Shown piece by piece: positions 1-10,159 of a stretch of DNA of 64,000 nucleotides; within the stretch, counting starts at the first letter, position 1; every line of letters begins with the position of its first letter. The stretch spans positions 13,108,501-13,172,500 of the forward strand of contig NC_069662.1 of assembly GCF_027244095.1 (NCBI RefSeq), read 5' to 3'. Both the position numbers and the translations under genes were made by a program. The notes beneath the pieces were generated by a model, which was not told where the DNA came from, did not search any database, and was given only the letters and a program-made list of their open reading frames with translations. The DNA is from Hemicordylus capensis. Lineage: Eukaryota > Chordata > Lepidosauria > Squamata > Cordylidae.

Positions 1-94
1 ACCTCAGTAAGTAACCAGGCATTTGCACTTCAGATTAATTCTATAGAGCTGGAGTTCTCTGCAAAATGGATTCTCCATCATGTTTTATGAAACT

Positions 95-250
95 TAAGAA
101 CATAAGAACAGCCCTGCTGGATCAGGCCCAAGACCCATCTAGCCCAGCATCCTGTTTCACACAGTGGCCCACCAGATGCCGCTGGAAGCTACAAGCAGGA
201 GTTGAGGGCATGCCCTCTCCCCTGCAACTGGTACTCAAAGGCATCCTGAA
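95..250 (-). mobile_element. CR1 LINE 3'-end fragment
   Basis: On the reverse strand this reads as the last ~150 bp of a CR1 copy, ending in the direct repeat ttcttatgttctta, the reptilian version of the 8-bp repeat at CR1 3' ends. The same 3' sequence recurs at 21394-21545, 37927-38120, 40430-40594 and 42811-43172. The copy is strongly 5'-truncated, as is usual for CR1. Confidence 0.8.
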
Positions 251-1025
251 TGGTCTACTAAGGAATTTTGGTCTACTAACAATAATCATAGAGTTGATAT
301 ATGGAGAAAAGAACCAAAGAGTTGACAGGAGCAAAATATACGGATGTGCGAACTAGAACCAGTGCGAATTAGAACCAGTTTGGCTCGAATGTTCAAACTC
401 GGACCAAACAGGGCACTGAATTGGAAATGCTGGTCCACGTTCAAACAAAGCAGAGCCTGGTTCGAAGAGGCTCGAAGGCTCGAACCTCCATTTAAGGTTC
501 TGGTGGCCATTTTGTGACATTTGTGTTGCTTGCTGTGATATGCTGAGCTCCTGCTTCCCTGATTGGCCAGATGTGTCTGGTTCTCTGGTAGGCTCTGCAG
601 TGCTGCCAGTCCTGTAGAACTGGCATCTTATTGGTCCTGGGGGAGGGCAAGGGTGGGGGCTCCCAAAGGAGGGAGATTCAACTTCTACTTAAAGGCAGTT
701 CCTGGGCTTGCAAAATCACTCCTTGCTGAGGTGAGAGCTGTGGCTGTTGTTCCTGCTTCTCTGGCTTTGGGTCTGGCTCTCTGGTGTGGCCTCTGCTGTG
801 CTGGTGAGGTCTGTCCTGCCTGGTTCTTTGTTTGGCTCCCCACCCCCAATTCCAGGCCTTCATCCCCCACCCCTTCCTCTTCCCAGTCCAGCAGTATGGC
901 ATCCCAGGCAGAGGTGCCAATGCAGCAGGCAGTTCCTCCCACTAAATCAGCCCAGTGGTTTAAGCGAGTGTGCCTTGCCTGATTTGTGGGAGCCTCAGCC
1001 TATGAGACCCACTAGTGCTGTGCCA

Positions 1026-1265
1026 TGCATTGCCCAGTACTTGGAGGAGTCTGTGGAGAAAGAACCTGAGATGGATTGCACGCAGTTCTGGGCAACCCAC
1101 TGCCAAGTCTGGTCGGACCCAGCAGAGGTTGCTGCACACCTCCTCTCCTGCCCACCAACCAGCGTCCAGAGTGAGCGGGTGTTTTCACATGCTGGCAACA
1201 TGGTAACACCCTCTCAGTCTTGGTTGGACCCTGGCTTGGTGGAGCAGCTGACTTTCCTTAAGGGC
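1026..1265 (+). pseudogene. hAT transposase C-terminal dimerisation domain remnant
   Basis: One reading frame encodes about 80 residues typical of the hAT C-terminal dimerisation domain, including the hallmark LLSCPPTSVQSERVFSHAGN followed by a leucine-rich end (VEQLTFLKG). The BED zinc finger and the RNase H-like catalytic domain are absent. The upstream part of the same open frame, from 747, is proline-rich and not recognisable as transposase. This is a fragment left by an internal deletion, inside the terminal repeats of the element at 339-2425. Confidence 0.8.
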
Positions 1266-1339
1266 CAACCTCCCCCTGTTGGAAGAACCCCGAGCTGGAC
1301 GCTGAGCTCGGCGAGTGATTGGCCCACGGTTGACCCATG

Positions 1340-1345
1340 GTGTCG

Positions 1346-1387
<42 letters not shown>

Positions 1388-1597
1388 CATTTATATCCCG
1401 CTCCTCCTCCAAGGAGCCCAAAGCGGTGTACTACATACTTGAGTTTCTCTTTCACAACAACCCTTGAATTAGGTTAGGCTGAGAGAGAAGTGACTGGCCC
1501 AGAGGCACCCAGCTAGTTTCATGGCTGAATGGGGATCTGAACTCGGGTCTCCCCTGTCCTAGTCCAGCACTCTAACCACTATACCACGCTGGCTCAT
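1340..1597 (-). mobile_element. MIR-like tRNA-derived SINE
   Basis: On the reverse strand a tRNA-like head (box A near tggtatagtggttagagtgc, box B gagttcagatcc) leads into the CORE-SINE-like body found elsewhere in the window (stretches around aacctacctcacagg and gagcgggatataaatg). The element's 3' tail is the (atg)n microsatellite at 1344-1387. It sits inside the hAT element at 339-2425 and is therefore younger than that insertion. Sister copies lie at 3172, 19976, 22200, 29034, 34425, 46562 and 54133. Confidence 0.8.
1344..1387. repeat. (ATC)n microsatellite
   Basis: About 14 perfect ATC units form the tail of the antisense SINE. They create chance poly-His and poly-Asp open frames that are not genes. 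Confidence 0.9.
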
Positions 1598-2433
1598 TGG
1601 TCACCTTCTGCTCATCTCTATCCTCCCCGCTTCTTTCTTCAGCTTCTTTCTTCCATGTCGCAGTGTGGCCACTAGTGCTGTGACACACACCCACTGGCAT
1701 AAACCATGATGCTGAACATCACCCTGGCCAGCAGCACTTGGAGGGCTGTGTGCACACACACAAACACTAGGCAGTTGTGCCAGTGTAGCACTGTGTATAT
1801 TTTTCATGTGTAGATTTGTAAATTTGTGAATTTGTACATACATACAGCAATTAAGGTCACACACACTGTTCTACTCTTATGAATGGAGCTGCAATTCCTA
1901 TTCATTGCATTGAAACAGGTTAACATCTTTTTTAAAAAAAATTTTTAAAAATGAACCCCACTGACTTGAGGTTCCCAGGGGGAGTTGTGCCCATAACTTC
2001 CTTGCCCCCAAACTCACTTTGGTTCCCAGGCATCCCACAGGGGGGCAGTTGGGGCATCCTCATATCCCCATTATTCCCTATGGGGAGAATGCAAAAATTT
2101 TAAAAATCTTCAGAAATTCATCAATATAATCACAGAAGTGTCTGGTTGCTTTGGGGTTTGGTGGGTGGTAGACACACATGGATTCCTACCACTCTCCCAC
2201 TTTTATGCCCCTGGGTGCTCTGCATAGAGAATAACGGCCTGGTTTGAGAATAACGGCCTACATTATACCCTATGTAGAACCTTTTAGAACCGGTTCAAGT
2301 TGGGTTCGAATTCGAACTGAACCAAGGCAGGTTAGAACAAAAGCAAAACCAATCCTACACACCCTGGTTAGAATTGGGTTCAAATTTGAACCAAACAGGC
2401 CAAGCCGGTTTTGTGCACACCCCTAGCAAAAGA

Positions 2434-3095
2434 ACCAGTATACTGTTGCAGGACCTCCACGATTGGTCTGGAGGCTCCAGGGACCAGTACCAAACTCCAG
2501 GTGCCTTTTGAAGGCAATCCTGGAAATCCTAATGGCTTGATATAGTGAAAAAGAATTTTTGGAGGGCGGGGGATATTCAGCAATTGCTTCAGTCAGAGTT
2601 GGCAACCCTAGCTGAGTGCCTTCTCAGGGCCAACTAACCACCAAGAAGGTCAACCTTGGCCTCTTTGCTATCTGAGGTGAAAAGATTTTACATTTTGCTC
2701 GAGAATCTCAGCATACCATTTAAACATACCATCAAAATATAGCTGTTACTGCACTTTAATTACCCACTGGAGTTTGCAATACTTATACAGTATATTCTTA
2801 AACACATCATTTAGTTCTGATTTCTTTATGTTATATGCTGACATTCTGGCCCAGCTAGGTGAGAATAATATTGGAATGTTTATTTATATTATATATATAT
2901 TAGGCCCTACTACAAAGAGCCTTTATAATGTCCACTTCTGAAGAAATCATGGAAAGTAGCAGAGGTGGACAACAAATTATGAGAAAGGAAATCTGGATCT
3001 TCTTATCTCCCTCATATCTCCCCAATGAGAGACAACATTGAGTAGGTGTCTATCTCCATGATCTCCAGTACTAGATATCTTCCCCAGCACCTGTT
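2434..3095. other. Stretch without recognised features
   Basis: AT-rich intergenic DNA. I see no gene, RNA or clear repeat here beyond short AT runs near 2890-2905. Confidence 0.4.
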
Positions 3096-3099
3096 ATAA

Positions 3100-3165
3100 C
3101 TCAATATACCAGGAATTGAGCCTGGGACCTTATGTAAGCAAGGCACATGCTGTTCCACTGACCTA
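3100..3165 (-). mobile_element. tRNA-headed SINE, head fragment
   Basis: Reverse-strand sequence matches the head of the tRNA-headed SINE family (box B-like ggtcccaggctcaattcc). It is only about 65 bp and diverged, so it looks old. Confidence 0.45.
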
Positions 3166-3171
3166 TTATTT

Positions 3172-3355
3172 TCAGACTATGACGTGGCAAACTCAGGTTC
3201 AAATCTCCACTGGACCATGAAACTCATTGGGTGACTTTGGGTCAGTCACTCTGTCTCGCCCTTACTTACTTTGAAGGCTGTTCTGAGAATAAAATGGGTA
3301 GAACCTTGTATGTCACCCTGAGTTCCTTGGAAGAAACCTGGGATAAAAATATTTA
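3172..3355 (+). mobile_element. MIR-like SINE, sense, diverged
   Basis: Contains the box B-like caggttcaaatctcc, the body segment gaaactcattgggtgac and a 3' part ending gggataaaaatattt. It follows the same order as the family copies at 34425-34660 and 46562-46760. Confidence 0.65.
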
Positions 3356-3726
3356 AAAGACAAAACCGCATTCACCTGTGGGCTGTTTTATGGATGCCAT
3401 TTTGCCTCCAAGGATGTGCATGGATAGAGGAGAAAATACCAATGTACCGTATATAATCATGTGAAGGTGCTTTTCTGGGGGAAAAATTCGTATCAGTAAA
3501 ATAATTTAACAATATACAAAATGCTAAAACAAAATTTCAGATCTCAGGCCTACAGCTTATGTTTATCATCATTTATGTTCTACAGATACCAGAGGCGTCC
3601 TAAGCTTGGCAGCAGCTAAAACAAACAAAGTGGTTTGGTAGCTCACGTAAAATACTACATCATTCAAAAGGTAGTGGACTCCAGCCTCATTCAGACGTTA
3701 TACAATCACATCACTGATGTGGTAGG

Positions 3727-3893
3727 CAGGGGTGTAGCTAGGGGACAGGGGGGGCGTGTTCATCCCTCTCTCTGGCAACCCCCCAGAGTGAGGGAGATAA
3801 TTAAGAAAATAGGGAGGGATGGATCTGGAGGGCCCTCAGGAACTGGGGGCCCGTGTTCTTTGAACCCTTTCACTCAATTATAGCTATGCCCCT
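3727..3893. mobile_element. Short MITE with caggggtgtagcta ends
   Basis: The left end caggggtgtagcta and the right end tagctatgcccctg are near-perfect inverted repeats around a 167-bp non-coding body. Flanking 8-mers (gtggtagg and atggaagg) agree at 6 of 8 positions, suggesting an aged hAT-type target duplication. A related element lies at 59041-59310. Confidence 0.6.
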
Positions 3894-4079
3894 GATGGAA
3901 GGAAGTCCCGCCCCTGCCAGAAGAGCCAGAAGAGTCAGAAAGGTGTGAATTCTCATTCTATCATAGCAAATGAGATTTTTTTCAATTAGACAACTCTCAT
4001 GACCCCACTTTCACTTTTTCACACTCTCAATTACTATGAATATGAGGAAGTAATCAATTTAGCACACTTCACCTTATGA

Positions 4080-4794
4080 AGACAAACCACAGAATTCACC
4101 AAAATTCACCCCTCTGCCCAATCACTCTGAAATTGGGGATGGGTGGTAGCCTCCACCCATTAGGCACTATCTACCAGCCCACCCCACTCCTTTGGGGCAG
4201 ATCCACTTTCTGCCCCCAATCTGCCCCAAAGACACCCAAACTTCAAATATTCCCAAAAAATCAGGCCTCTGCCCAATCCCCCTGAAATTGGGGTGGTAGC
4301 CTCCACCCATTAGGCACTACCACCCCACCCCACTCTTTTGGGGCAGATCCACTTTCTGCCCCCAAACTGCCCCAAAGTCACTAAAACTTCAGAAATTCAC
4401 CAAAAATCAGCCCTTTGTCCAACCCCCTTGAAATTGGGGTGGTAGCCTGCACCCATTAGGCACTACCACCCCACCCCACTCCTTTTGCCCAGATCCCATG
4501 CTATGCCCCCGAACTGCCCCAAAGTCACTAAAATTTCAAAAATTCCCCAAAAATCAGCCCTTTGCCCAATTCCCCTGAAATTGGGATGGTAGACTCCACC
4601 CATTGGGCACTACCACCTCACCCCAAAATTTTGCCCCTGGGCCCCCTTTTTACCCCCCAAATCGATTTGGATTCGGATTAAATCCGAATCCGAACTGAAT
4701 CAAGGGTGATTTGGGTGGCCCATATTCGGGCACAAAACAGAACAGGGGTGATTCGGTTTGGGTCCCGAACCGAATCCCCGAATTGCACACCCCT
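4080..4794. mobile_element. hAT element fragment with internal tandem array
   Basis: The right end is intact (tgcacacccct at 4783-4794) and is preceded by subterminal gattcgg/ccgaatc words. The interior is a four-unit tandem array (4093-4640). The same internal units occur in the complete hAT copy at 54928-56357, which links the two. No left terminus is visible, so the copy is truncated. It abuts the 3' side of the CR1 LINE. Confidence 0.65.
4093..4640. repeat. Four-unit tandem repeat, ~147-155 bp period
   Basis: Each unit contains caccaaaaatcagccc, then gaaattggggtggtagcc and a cacccattaggcac segment. The motif cctctg/cctttg falls at 4111, 4266, 4412 and 4559, giving periods of 155, 146 and 147 bp. 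Units are diverged by point changes, so the array is not recent. It is an internal part of the hAT fragment. Confidence 0.75.
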
Positions 4795-4799
4795 ACCCA

Positions 4800-6952
4800 T
4801 CAGCATATACTTGAAGTTGGGGTTTTTTGTCCCAATGTGCATCACTTTACACTTGCTAACATTGTACCGCATTTGCCATTTTGTCTCCCACTCATCCAGT
4901 TTGGAGAGATCCTTTTGGAGCTGCTCGCAATCCATTTTGGATTTCACTACCCGGAAGTGTTTGGTATCATCTGCAAATTTGGCCACATCGCTGCTTACCC
5001 CTGCTTCTAGATCATTTATGAATAAATTAAAAAGCACCAGTCCCAGTACAGATCCCTGGGGGACCCCACTTCTTACTTCCCTCAATTGTGAAAACTCTCC
5101 ATTTATACCTACCCTCTGTTTTCTGTCTTTCAACCAGTTAGCAATCCACACATGTACTTGTCCCTTTATCCCATGACAGCTAAGTTTCCTCAGGAGTCTT
5201 TGATGAGGAACTTTGTCAAAAGCTTTTTGGAAGTCCAGGAAGACTATGTCAACTGGATCACCTTGATCCACACACTCTCAAAGAAGTCCAAAAGGTTGGT
5301 AAGGCAAGATTTACCTTTGCGGAAGCCATGCTGGCTCACTCCCAGCAGGGCCTGTTCTTCTAGGTGCTTTACAATTTTATCCTTGAGGATGCTTTCCATC
5401 AATTTGCCTGGAACGGACGTTAGGCTAACTGGCCTGTAATTTCCCGGATCGCCCCTGGATCCCTTTTTGAAAATTGGTGTTACATTTGCTACTCTCCAGT
5501 CCTCTGGTACACAGCCTGATTTCAGGGATAAGTTAAAAATTTTAGCAAGCAGGTCGGCAATTTCACATTTGAGTTCTTTGAGGACTCTTGGATGGATGCC
5601 ATCCGGCCCTGGTGATTTGTTAGCTTTCAGTTTTTCCAGACAGTTTAGAACATCATCCCTTGTCACTTCTATCTGACTCAGCTCTCTAGCCTCTATCCCT
5701 AAAAAGCCTGGTTCAGGAGCAGGTATATGCTCAGTATCCTCTGCCGTGAAGACAGATGCAAAGAACTCATTCAGCTTCTCTGCAACCTCCATATCCTCCT
5801 TAATAATCCCTTTCACTCCCGCATGGTCTAATGGCCCAACTGCCTCCCTGGCAGGTTTCCTGCTTCTGATGTACTTAAAGAAGTTTTTGTTATTCCCCTT
5901 GATACTTTTGGCTAAATGTTCTTCAAACTCTCTTTTTGCCTTCCTTATTGTCACCTTGCATTTCTTTTGCCAGAGTTTGTGTTCCTTTCTGTTCTCTTCG
6001 TTTGGACAGGCCTTCCAATTTTGGAAGGAAGTCTTCTTCCCTTTTATGGCTTCCTTGACGGCACCCGTTAGCCATGCTGGCATCCTCCTGGACTTAGTGG
6101 TACCTTTCCTCCTTTTGGGTATACAATCTAACTGGGCTTCTAGTATTGTGGTTTTGAGTTAACTCCATGCACTCTGGAGCAAAGTGACTCTCCTGATTTC
6201 CCTCCTCAGCTTTCTTTTCACCATACTCCTCATTTTGGAGAAGTTTCCTCTTCTGAAATTCAAAATGTCTGTGTTAGACATCCTTGGTGATTCTCTCCCC
6301 GCATGTATGCTGAATTTGATGGCACTGTGGTCACTGTTCCCTAAAGGGTCGATGACACTGACATTATGCACCAGGTCCTGGGTGTCACTCAGAATTAGAT
6401 CCAAGCTCGCCTTCTCTCTGGTCGGTTCCATGACCAACTGTTCTAGGGCACAGTCATTTAGCGTATCTAGAAATTTGACCTCTTTGTCCTGACTTGAATG
6501 TGAATTTACCCAATCTATGTGTGGGTAGTAGAAATCACCCATAATTACAGCCCGGCCTCTCCTTGACGCCTCCCTGATTTCCTCCTGCAACTCCCAGTCA
6601 CTGTCGGCATTTTGATCTGGAGGGCAATAGCATGTCCCCAGTAGCACGTACCCTTTCCGGCCTTGTATAGTCACCCACAGGGTTTCTGTGGAGGACTCCA
6701 GTCCACCTAGGTTTTCTAGCTTGTTAGATTCTATCCCTTCTTTAACATACAGTGCTACCCCTCCTCCAAGGTGCCCTCCCTGTCCTTTCTATAGAGTTTA
6801 TACCCAGGGATAACAGTATGCCACCGGTTCTCACTGTTCCACCATGTTTCTGTTATGCCCACTATATCTATTTCTGCATTAGCAACCAAGCACTCCAGCT
6901 CACCCATCTTGGCTCGGAGGCTTCTGGCATTGGCATATAAGCACCTATACAC
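4800..6952 (-). pseudogene. CR1 ORF2 (endonuclease-reverse transcriptase), disrupted
   Basis: The endonuclease part begins near 6952 (ANARSLRAKMGEL, GITETWW) and continues to the SDHSAI motif near 6330. Its catalytic GDFN motif reads GDFY here. The reverse transcriptase shows SPGPDGIHPRVL, the finger PVSLTSVPGKLMES, HGFRKGKSC, DFQKAFDKV, GVPQGSVLG and the catalytic FADDTK. Interruptions: a frame change near 6700-6755, an in-frame TAA near 6160, and a small deletion with frameshift near 5260. It stops at KNPNFKYMLMG, so the C-terminal part is missing. It acted in target-primed reverse transcription. Confidence 0.9.
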
Positions 6953-7141
6953 TGAATCTCTCCCCGGATGTATGCTATTCTTTTGACTCTTTGACCTGCT
7001 GGCACAGGCTCCCGTCTGCTCTTTATGCGGTTCTGCTCTGTCCCCTTCTATTTTATCTGAATTCTTTGCAGCCTCACACTTTAATGGATGGCTTTTGCCA
7101 AATGGGATACTGCCCAGCTCCCATCGGCTGTTCCCCAGGTG

Positions 7142-7530
7142 TCATTCTAAAAGCTGCTCTGCAACCTTTTTTATTTTAAGCGCCAGCAGTCTGGTTCCAT
7201 CTTGATTCAAGCGCAGCTCGTCCCTTTTGTACAGGCCTTGCTTGCCCCAAAATGTGTCCCAGTGCCTAACAAGTCTAAACCCCTCCTCCCGGCACCAACG
7301 TCTCATCCATGCATTGAAACCCCTCAGCTCTGCCTGTCTCACTGTACTTGCACGTGGAACAGGTAGCATTTCTGAGAATGCTACCTTGGGGGTCCTGGAC
7401 TTCAAAATGCTACCTATCAGCCTAAATTTGGTTTCCAGGACCTCCCGACTGCATTTCCCCACATCGTTGGTGCAAATAGTCATACATGTGGCACTCTGTG
7501 CAATACACTGGGAAGTGCCCCTTCCCCTGC
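7142..7530 (-). pseudogene. CR1 ORF1 esterase-like domain remnant
   Basis: About 115 residues (TNDVGKCSREVLETKFRLIG, LPVPRA, FNAWMRRWCREEGF, RDELRLNQDGTRLLA) match the GDSL-esterase-like domain that many CR1 ORF1 proteins carry. Its position just upstream of ORF2 in sense direction agrees. The N-terminal part of ORF1, including the catalytic serine region, is not visible. The role of this domain in retrotransposition is uncertain even in intact elements. Confidence 0.75.
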
Positions 7531-8089
7531 TGACCTTCTATCTTCATACTGTTTTAGTTGGCTGTTTACAGTATTTAGGGAGCTTATTGTCCGTTTATTA
7601 GATAGTTTATTAGGATAAACTATCTGCCAAGCAAATTTGCAGAAATTTGACATGTTGGCAACATTTACAAATTGCAGTTGCATATTGTGTCAAACTTTGC
7701 TGTTGAAATTCAACTTGGAGAGACATTTTTAATGTCCCTAGATTGTGCTTTGGACACAGCACTCCATTTTGGTGGGTGTTTGAGCTTAAATTGACAGAAG
7801 GGCCTGAGCAGAGCCATTTTGACGCAAGAAAAACCATTTTGTGCAATCCTACTGTGAGACAGTCTTTGCTGAGAACAGCACCTGTTGTGCACTTTGCATA
7901 AGGCCTTCACTCACATTCAAAACAAGACTGAGCATGAGATCATCAACACTTGACTTCTTGTTTTGAATTGCGAGGAGGGAAAGTGAAACTAAGGCCTGAA
8001 AAAGCAGTGTGTTGAGGCAAAAGGAAAGGACCTGAGACATGGAGCTAATGTGGATTGGAAACATCTAGAGCAGAAGTCAAACTAGAAAG

Positions 8090-8650
8090 CTGTTTAGTAG
8101 GCCCTTGGGGAGACAGCATTTTATTCTGAGGCATTTTTGTTCAATGTGCTTACTTGCTACTGATGTGTTTTAGAAAACCAAAGTAACTCCATTTTACTTA
8201 GAAAACCTCAGTTTGACTTAAAGTAACCCCAGCTCAGCTCAGAGCCATCACGGCCTCACATGATCAACGTCATTATCTCTCTCCACTAAAATGTATCTAT
8301 GGAACTTGGTTCTCACAGGATTCTCATTGTTCTTTTGCTGACAGTTAAGAAAACAGGATGTAACCAAATAAGGAATGATCACCAGATGAACATCATTCGC
8401 ATGTGTACTAGATACTTAGTCCACCATTTTGTTGCCACGTATACTATGTCTAGGGTATCAGCATCATTCAGATTGTTTGTATAAATGTAAGATGCACCTA
8501 TAACCAATTTGTATTCAGTTTGAGAGCGTAAAGCCCTCTGATTACCTGTTGCAACTGCAGTGCAATAAAATTGCCTCTAATTGATTCCCATTGAGTCTGT
8601 TTGATTGGCTAAAAAGCGGACCCAAGGACGTACCGGAATTCACATCACTA
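8090..8650 (+). mobile_element. Possible solo LTR of a retrovirus-like element
   Basis: The segment has the promoter layout of an LTR: a tataaa-type box near 8480, a polyadenylation signal (aataaa) near 8563, and then a short U5-like stretch containing tgtttgattggct. No internal retroviral genes and no second LTR are seen, so if real it is an old solo LTR. Exact borders, target duplication and family could not be established. Plain AT-rich host DNA is the alternative. Confidence 0.35.
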
Positions 8651-9390
8651 CTGTATTTTGCAATTGAATACCTCAACTCTGTGTTCTGCTTGTGTTACTC
8701 TGTTGTTAATAGCAATAAAAGAGATATTAGGGTTGACAAGAATGCCTTTTCTTTCTTTTTTCACTTGGCCTAGCTTAGCCTAGGACCAGAGGCATTCATT
8801 TTGTTGGGCGAGATGCCCAACTGGGATAAAGCATACATTCCTGGCTGGCACATTCCTCTCCTCCTCAGGAGTGTCACACATGATAATTGTTTTATTCTAT
8901 ATGATCTGACTTTGCTTTGCATAATTTGTTATGTCCTGTCATACTGGCAAATAAATCTGATTCATTCATGTATGGAGTTTGCTGCATTCATAGCCTGATC
9001 CTTTTCATCCCGCCGCAAAGTAAGTCTCCCTATGTTTAGTGCGTCTCACTCCTAAGGAAGGATGCAAAGGATTGCAGCCTTTGTGGCATTAGGTTCCATA
9101 GGACTATGGAAACTAATGTCACATGTTTACTCACAAATATGTGTTTACTCATACATTTACCTCCTATGTTTACACATGAGTAAGTGCCATTAGCTTTCAT
9201 AGAACTTACTTCCAAGTAACAATAGGAGTGACTTTCATAGTTCGCTCCAAAGTCATGCTTTGAGCTCTGGCTCCCTCCTATGTGCTTATTTTTTTCTTGG
9301 TGAGAATAACCAAATTCTCATAAAATAAGACCAAAAAACCCCAAAACACCCAAAATAATGGAAACGCTGGAAAAAGAAAAGATTGTGCCG
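8651..9390. other. Intergenic stretch, possible old interspersed repeat
   Basis: No gene is seen. Around 9045-9250 the pattern taaggaaggatgcaaaggattgcagcc with later ttacttccaagtaa looks like a common reptile interspersed repeat, but it could not be assigned. Confidence 0.3.
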
Positions 9391-9394
9391 AGTC

Positions 9395-9740
9395 AGTGTT
9401 GATTCTTGGCAAGCACAGAGCCATGTGAATTTTTTGGTAGACTACAAGAGGGGTTTACCATTGCCCCCTCCCACGCAGTATGAGATGATGCCTTTCAGCA
9501 TCTTCCTATATCGTTGCTGCCCAATATAGGGGTTTCCAGGAATTCGGACTGGCAACCTCTTGCTCGCTGGGCAAGTTACTTCCCCGCTGCACCATTAGGT
9601 GGTTTGCACAGCCCAATATAGGCAACCACAAATATATATATATATTGATGCAGCACCTGCAGGGATTCGAACTAACAGCCTCTTGCTCCCTAGGTAAGCT
9701 GCTTCCCCACTGCACCACAACAGCTGATAATGGAAACATA
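9395..9740 (-). mobile_element. BovB-tailed tRNA SINE (Sauria-SINE-like), two nested copies
   Basis: On the reverse strand the tRNA-like head (box B ggttcgaatcc-like) is followed by the family body (atataggaagatgctgaaaggc, gggaggaggcaatgg). A second, partial copy occupies 9630-9725 with its own head. The same family appears at 16872-16968, 39695-39868 and 63700-63938, where the tail matches the BovB 3' end. The name Sauria SINE is an inference from head plus BovB tail. Confidence 0.7.
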
Positions 9741-9819
9741 AAGCCATTAAAATAATAATGCTTCTAATTAGAAGAAAAATCTAGCTGTCTCAAACGCAGT
9801 CCTGAGCTCCTCTAACTTG

Positions 9820-9949
9820 GGAGGTTTCCAATCTGTGGCATTCCAGAGTTGGTGAACTACAACTCCCACCATCCCTATAAACTGTAGCTGCGGATGATGG
9901 GAGTTGTAGTTCACCAACATCTGGCGTAACGCAGTTTGAGAGCCCCTGA
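9820..9949. repeat. Palindromic MITE (ACTACAACTCCCA type)
   Basis: Two inverted arms, each with gaactacaactccca, surround a short loop, and the outer parts (ccaatctgtgg, gagcccctg) are weakly inverted. It is one of about fourteen such foldback elements in the window. Members with clear borders start with cagg, end with cctg and have 8-bp target duplications, so the group is probably hAT-derived. Confidence 0.7.
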
Positions 9950-10159
9950 ACTAAAGGAAATAATGAGGGAGGGATTAAATGCCTCCCCCCCCCGCGTCGT
10001 TTCCAAACGAAAAAATAAAATTAAATAAAAGCTCAGCGCTCAGGATTCGTGAAACAACAAAGTCAGCGAGTAAACTTTCCGCCAGCCAAGGCGCTAGGCA
10101 ACAGCGGCCACCTGCCCCGTTTTACCCAGAAGGTTGCATAAAAATGGTAAGTGAGCCAA

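Larger units (their letters stand above)
339..2425. mobile_element. hAT DNA transposon, internally deleted
   Basis: The left end is tacggatgtgcg and the right end, read inward on the other strand, is taggggtgtgca. Imperfect 8-bp direct repeats flank it (gcaaaata at 331-338, gcaaaaga at 2426-2433), as expected for hAT. Subterminal DNA is packed with gaacc/ggttc and ttcgaa words, probably transposase-binding repeats. The interior keeps only the last part of a transposase ORF (1026-1265) and carries a later antisense SINE (1340-1597). At 2.1 kb it is shorter than an autonomous hAT, which needs about 600 codons, so it is a dead deletion derivative. Confidence 0.8.
4796..7560 (-). mobile_element. 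CR1 non-LTR retrotransposon (LINE), 5'- and 3'-truncated
   Basis: A 2.8-kb CR1 copy with, in sense order, an ORF1 esterase-like region (7530-7142), an apurinic endonuclease (6952-6160) and a reverse transcriptase (6083-4800). The typical CR1 3' end is missing because the element meets the hAT fragment at 4794-4796. The reading frames carry at least three interruptions, so it cannot move by itself. Its ORF2 is still well preserved, which suggests moderate age. Confidence 0.9.

Noticed and set aside
1258-1455. Poly-His and poly-Asp open frames on both strands
   Set aside because: They are translations of the (ATC)n microsatellite that forms a SINE tail.
4093-4640. CRISPR-like regular array
   Set aside because: The whole ~150-bp unit repeats without unique spacers, and the DNA is vertebrate.
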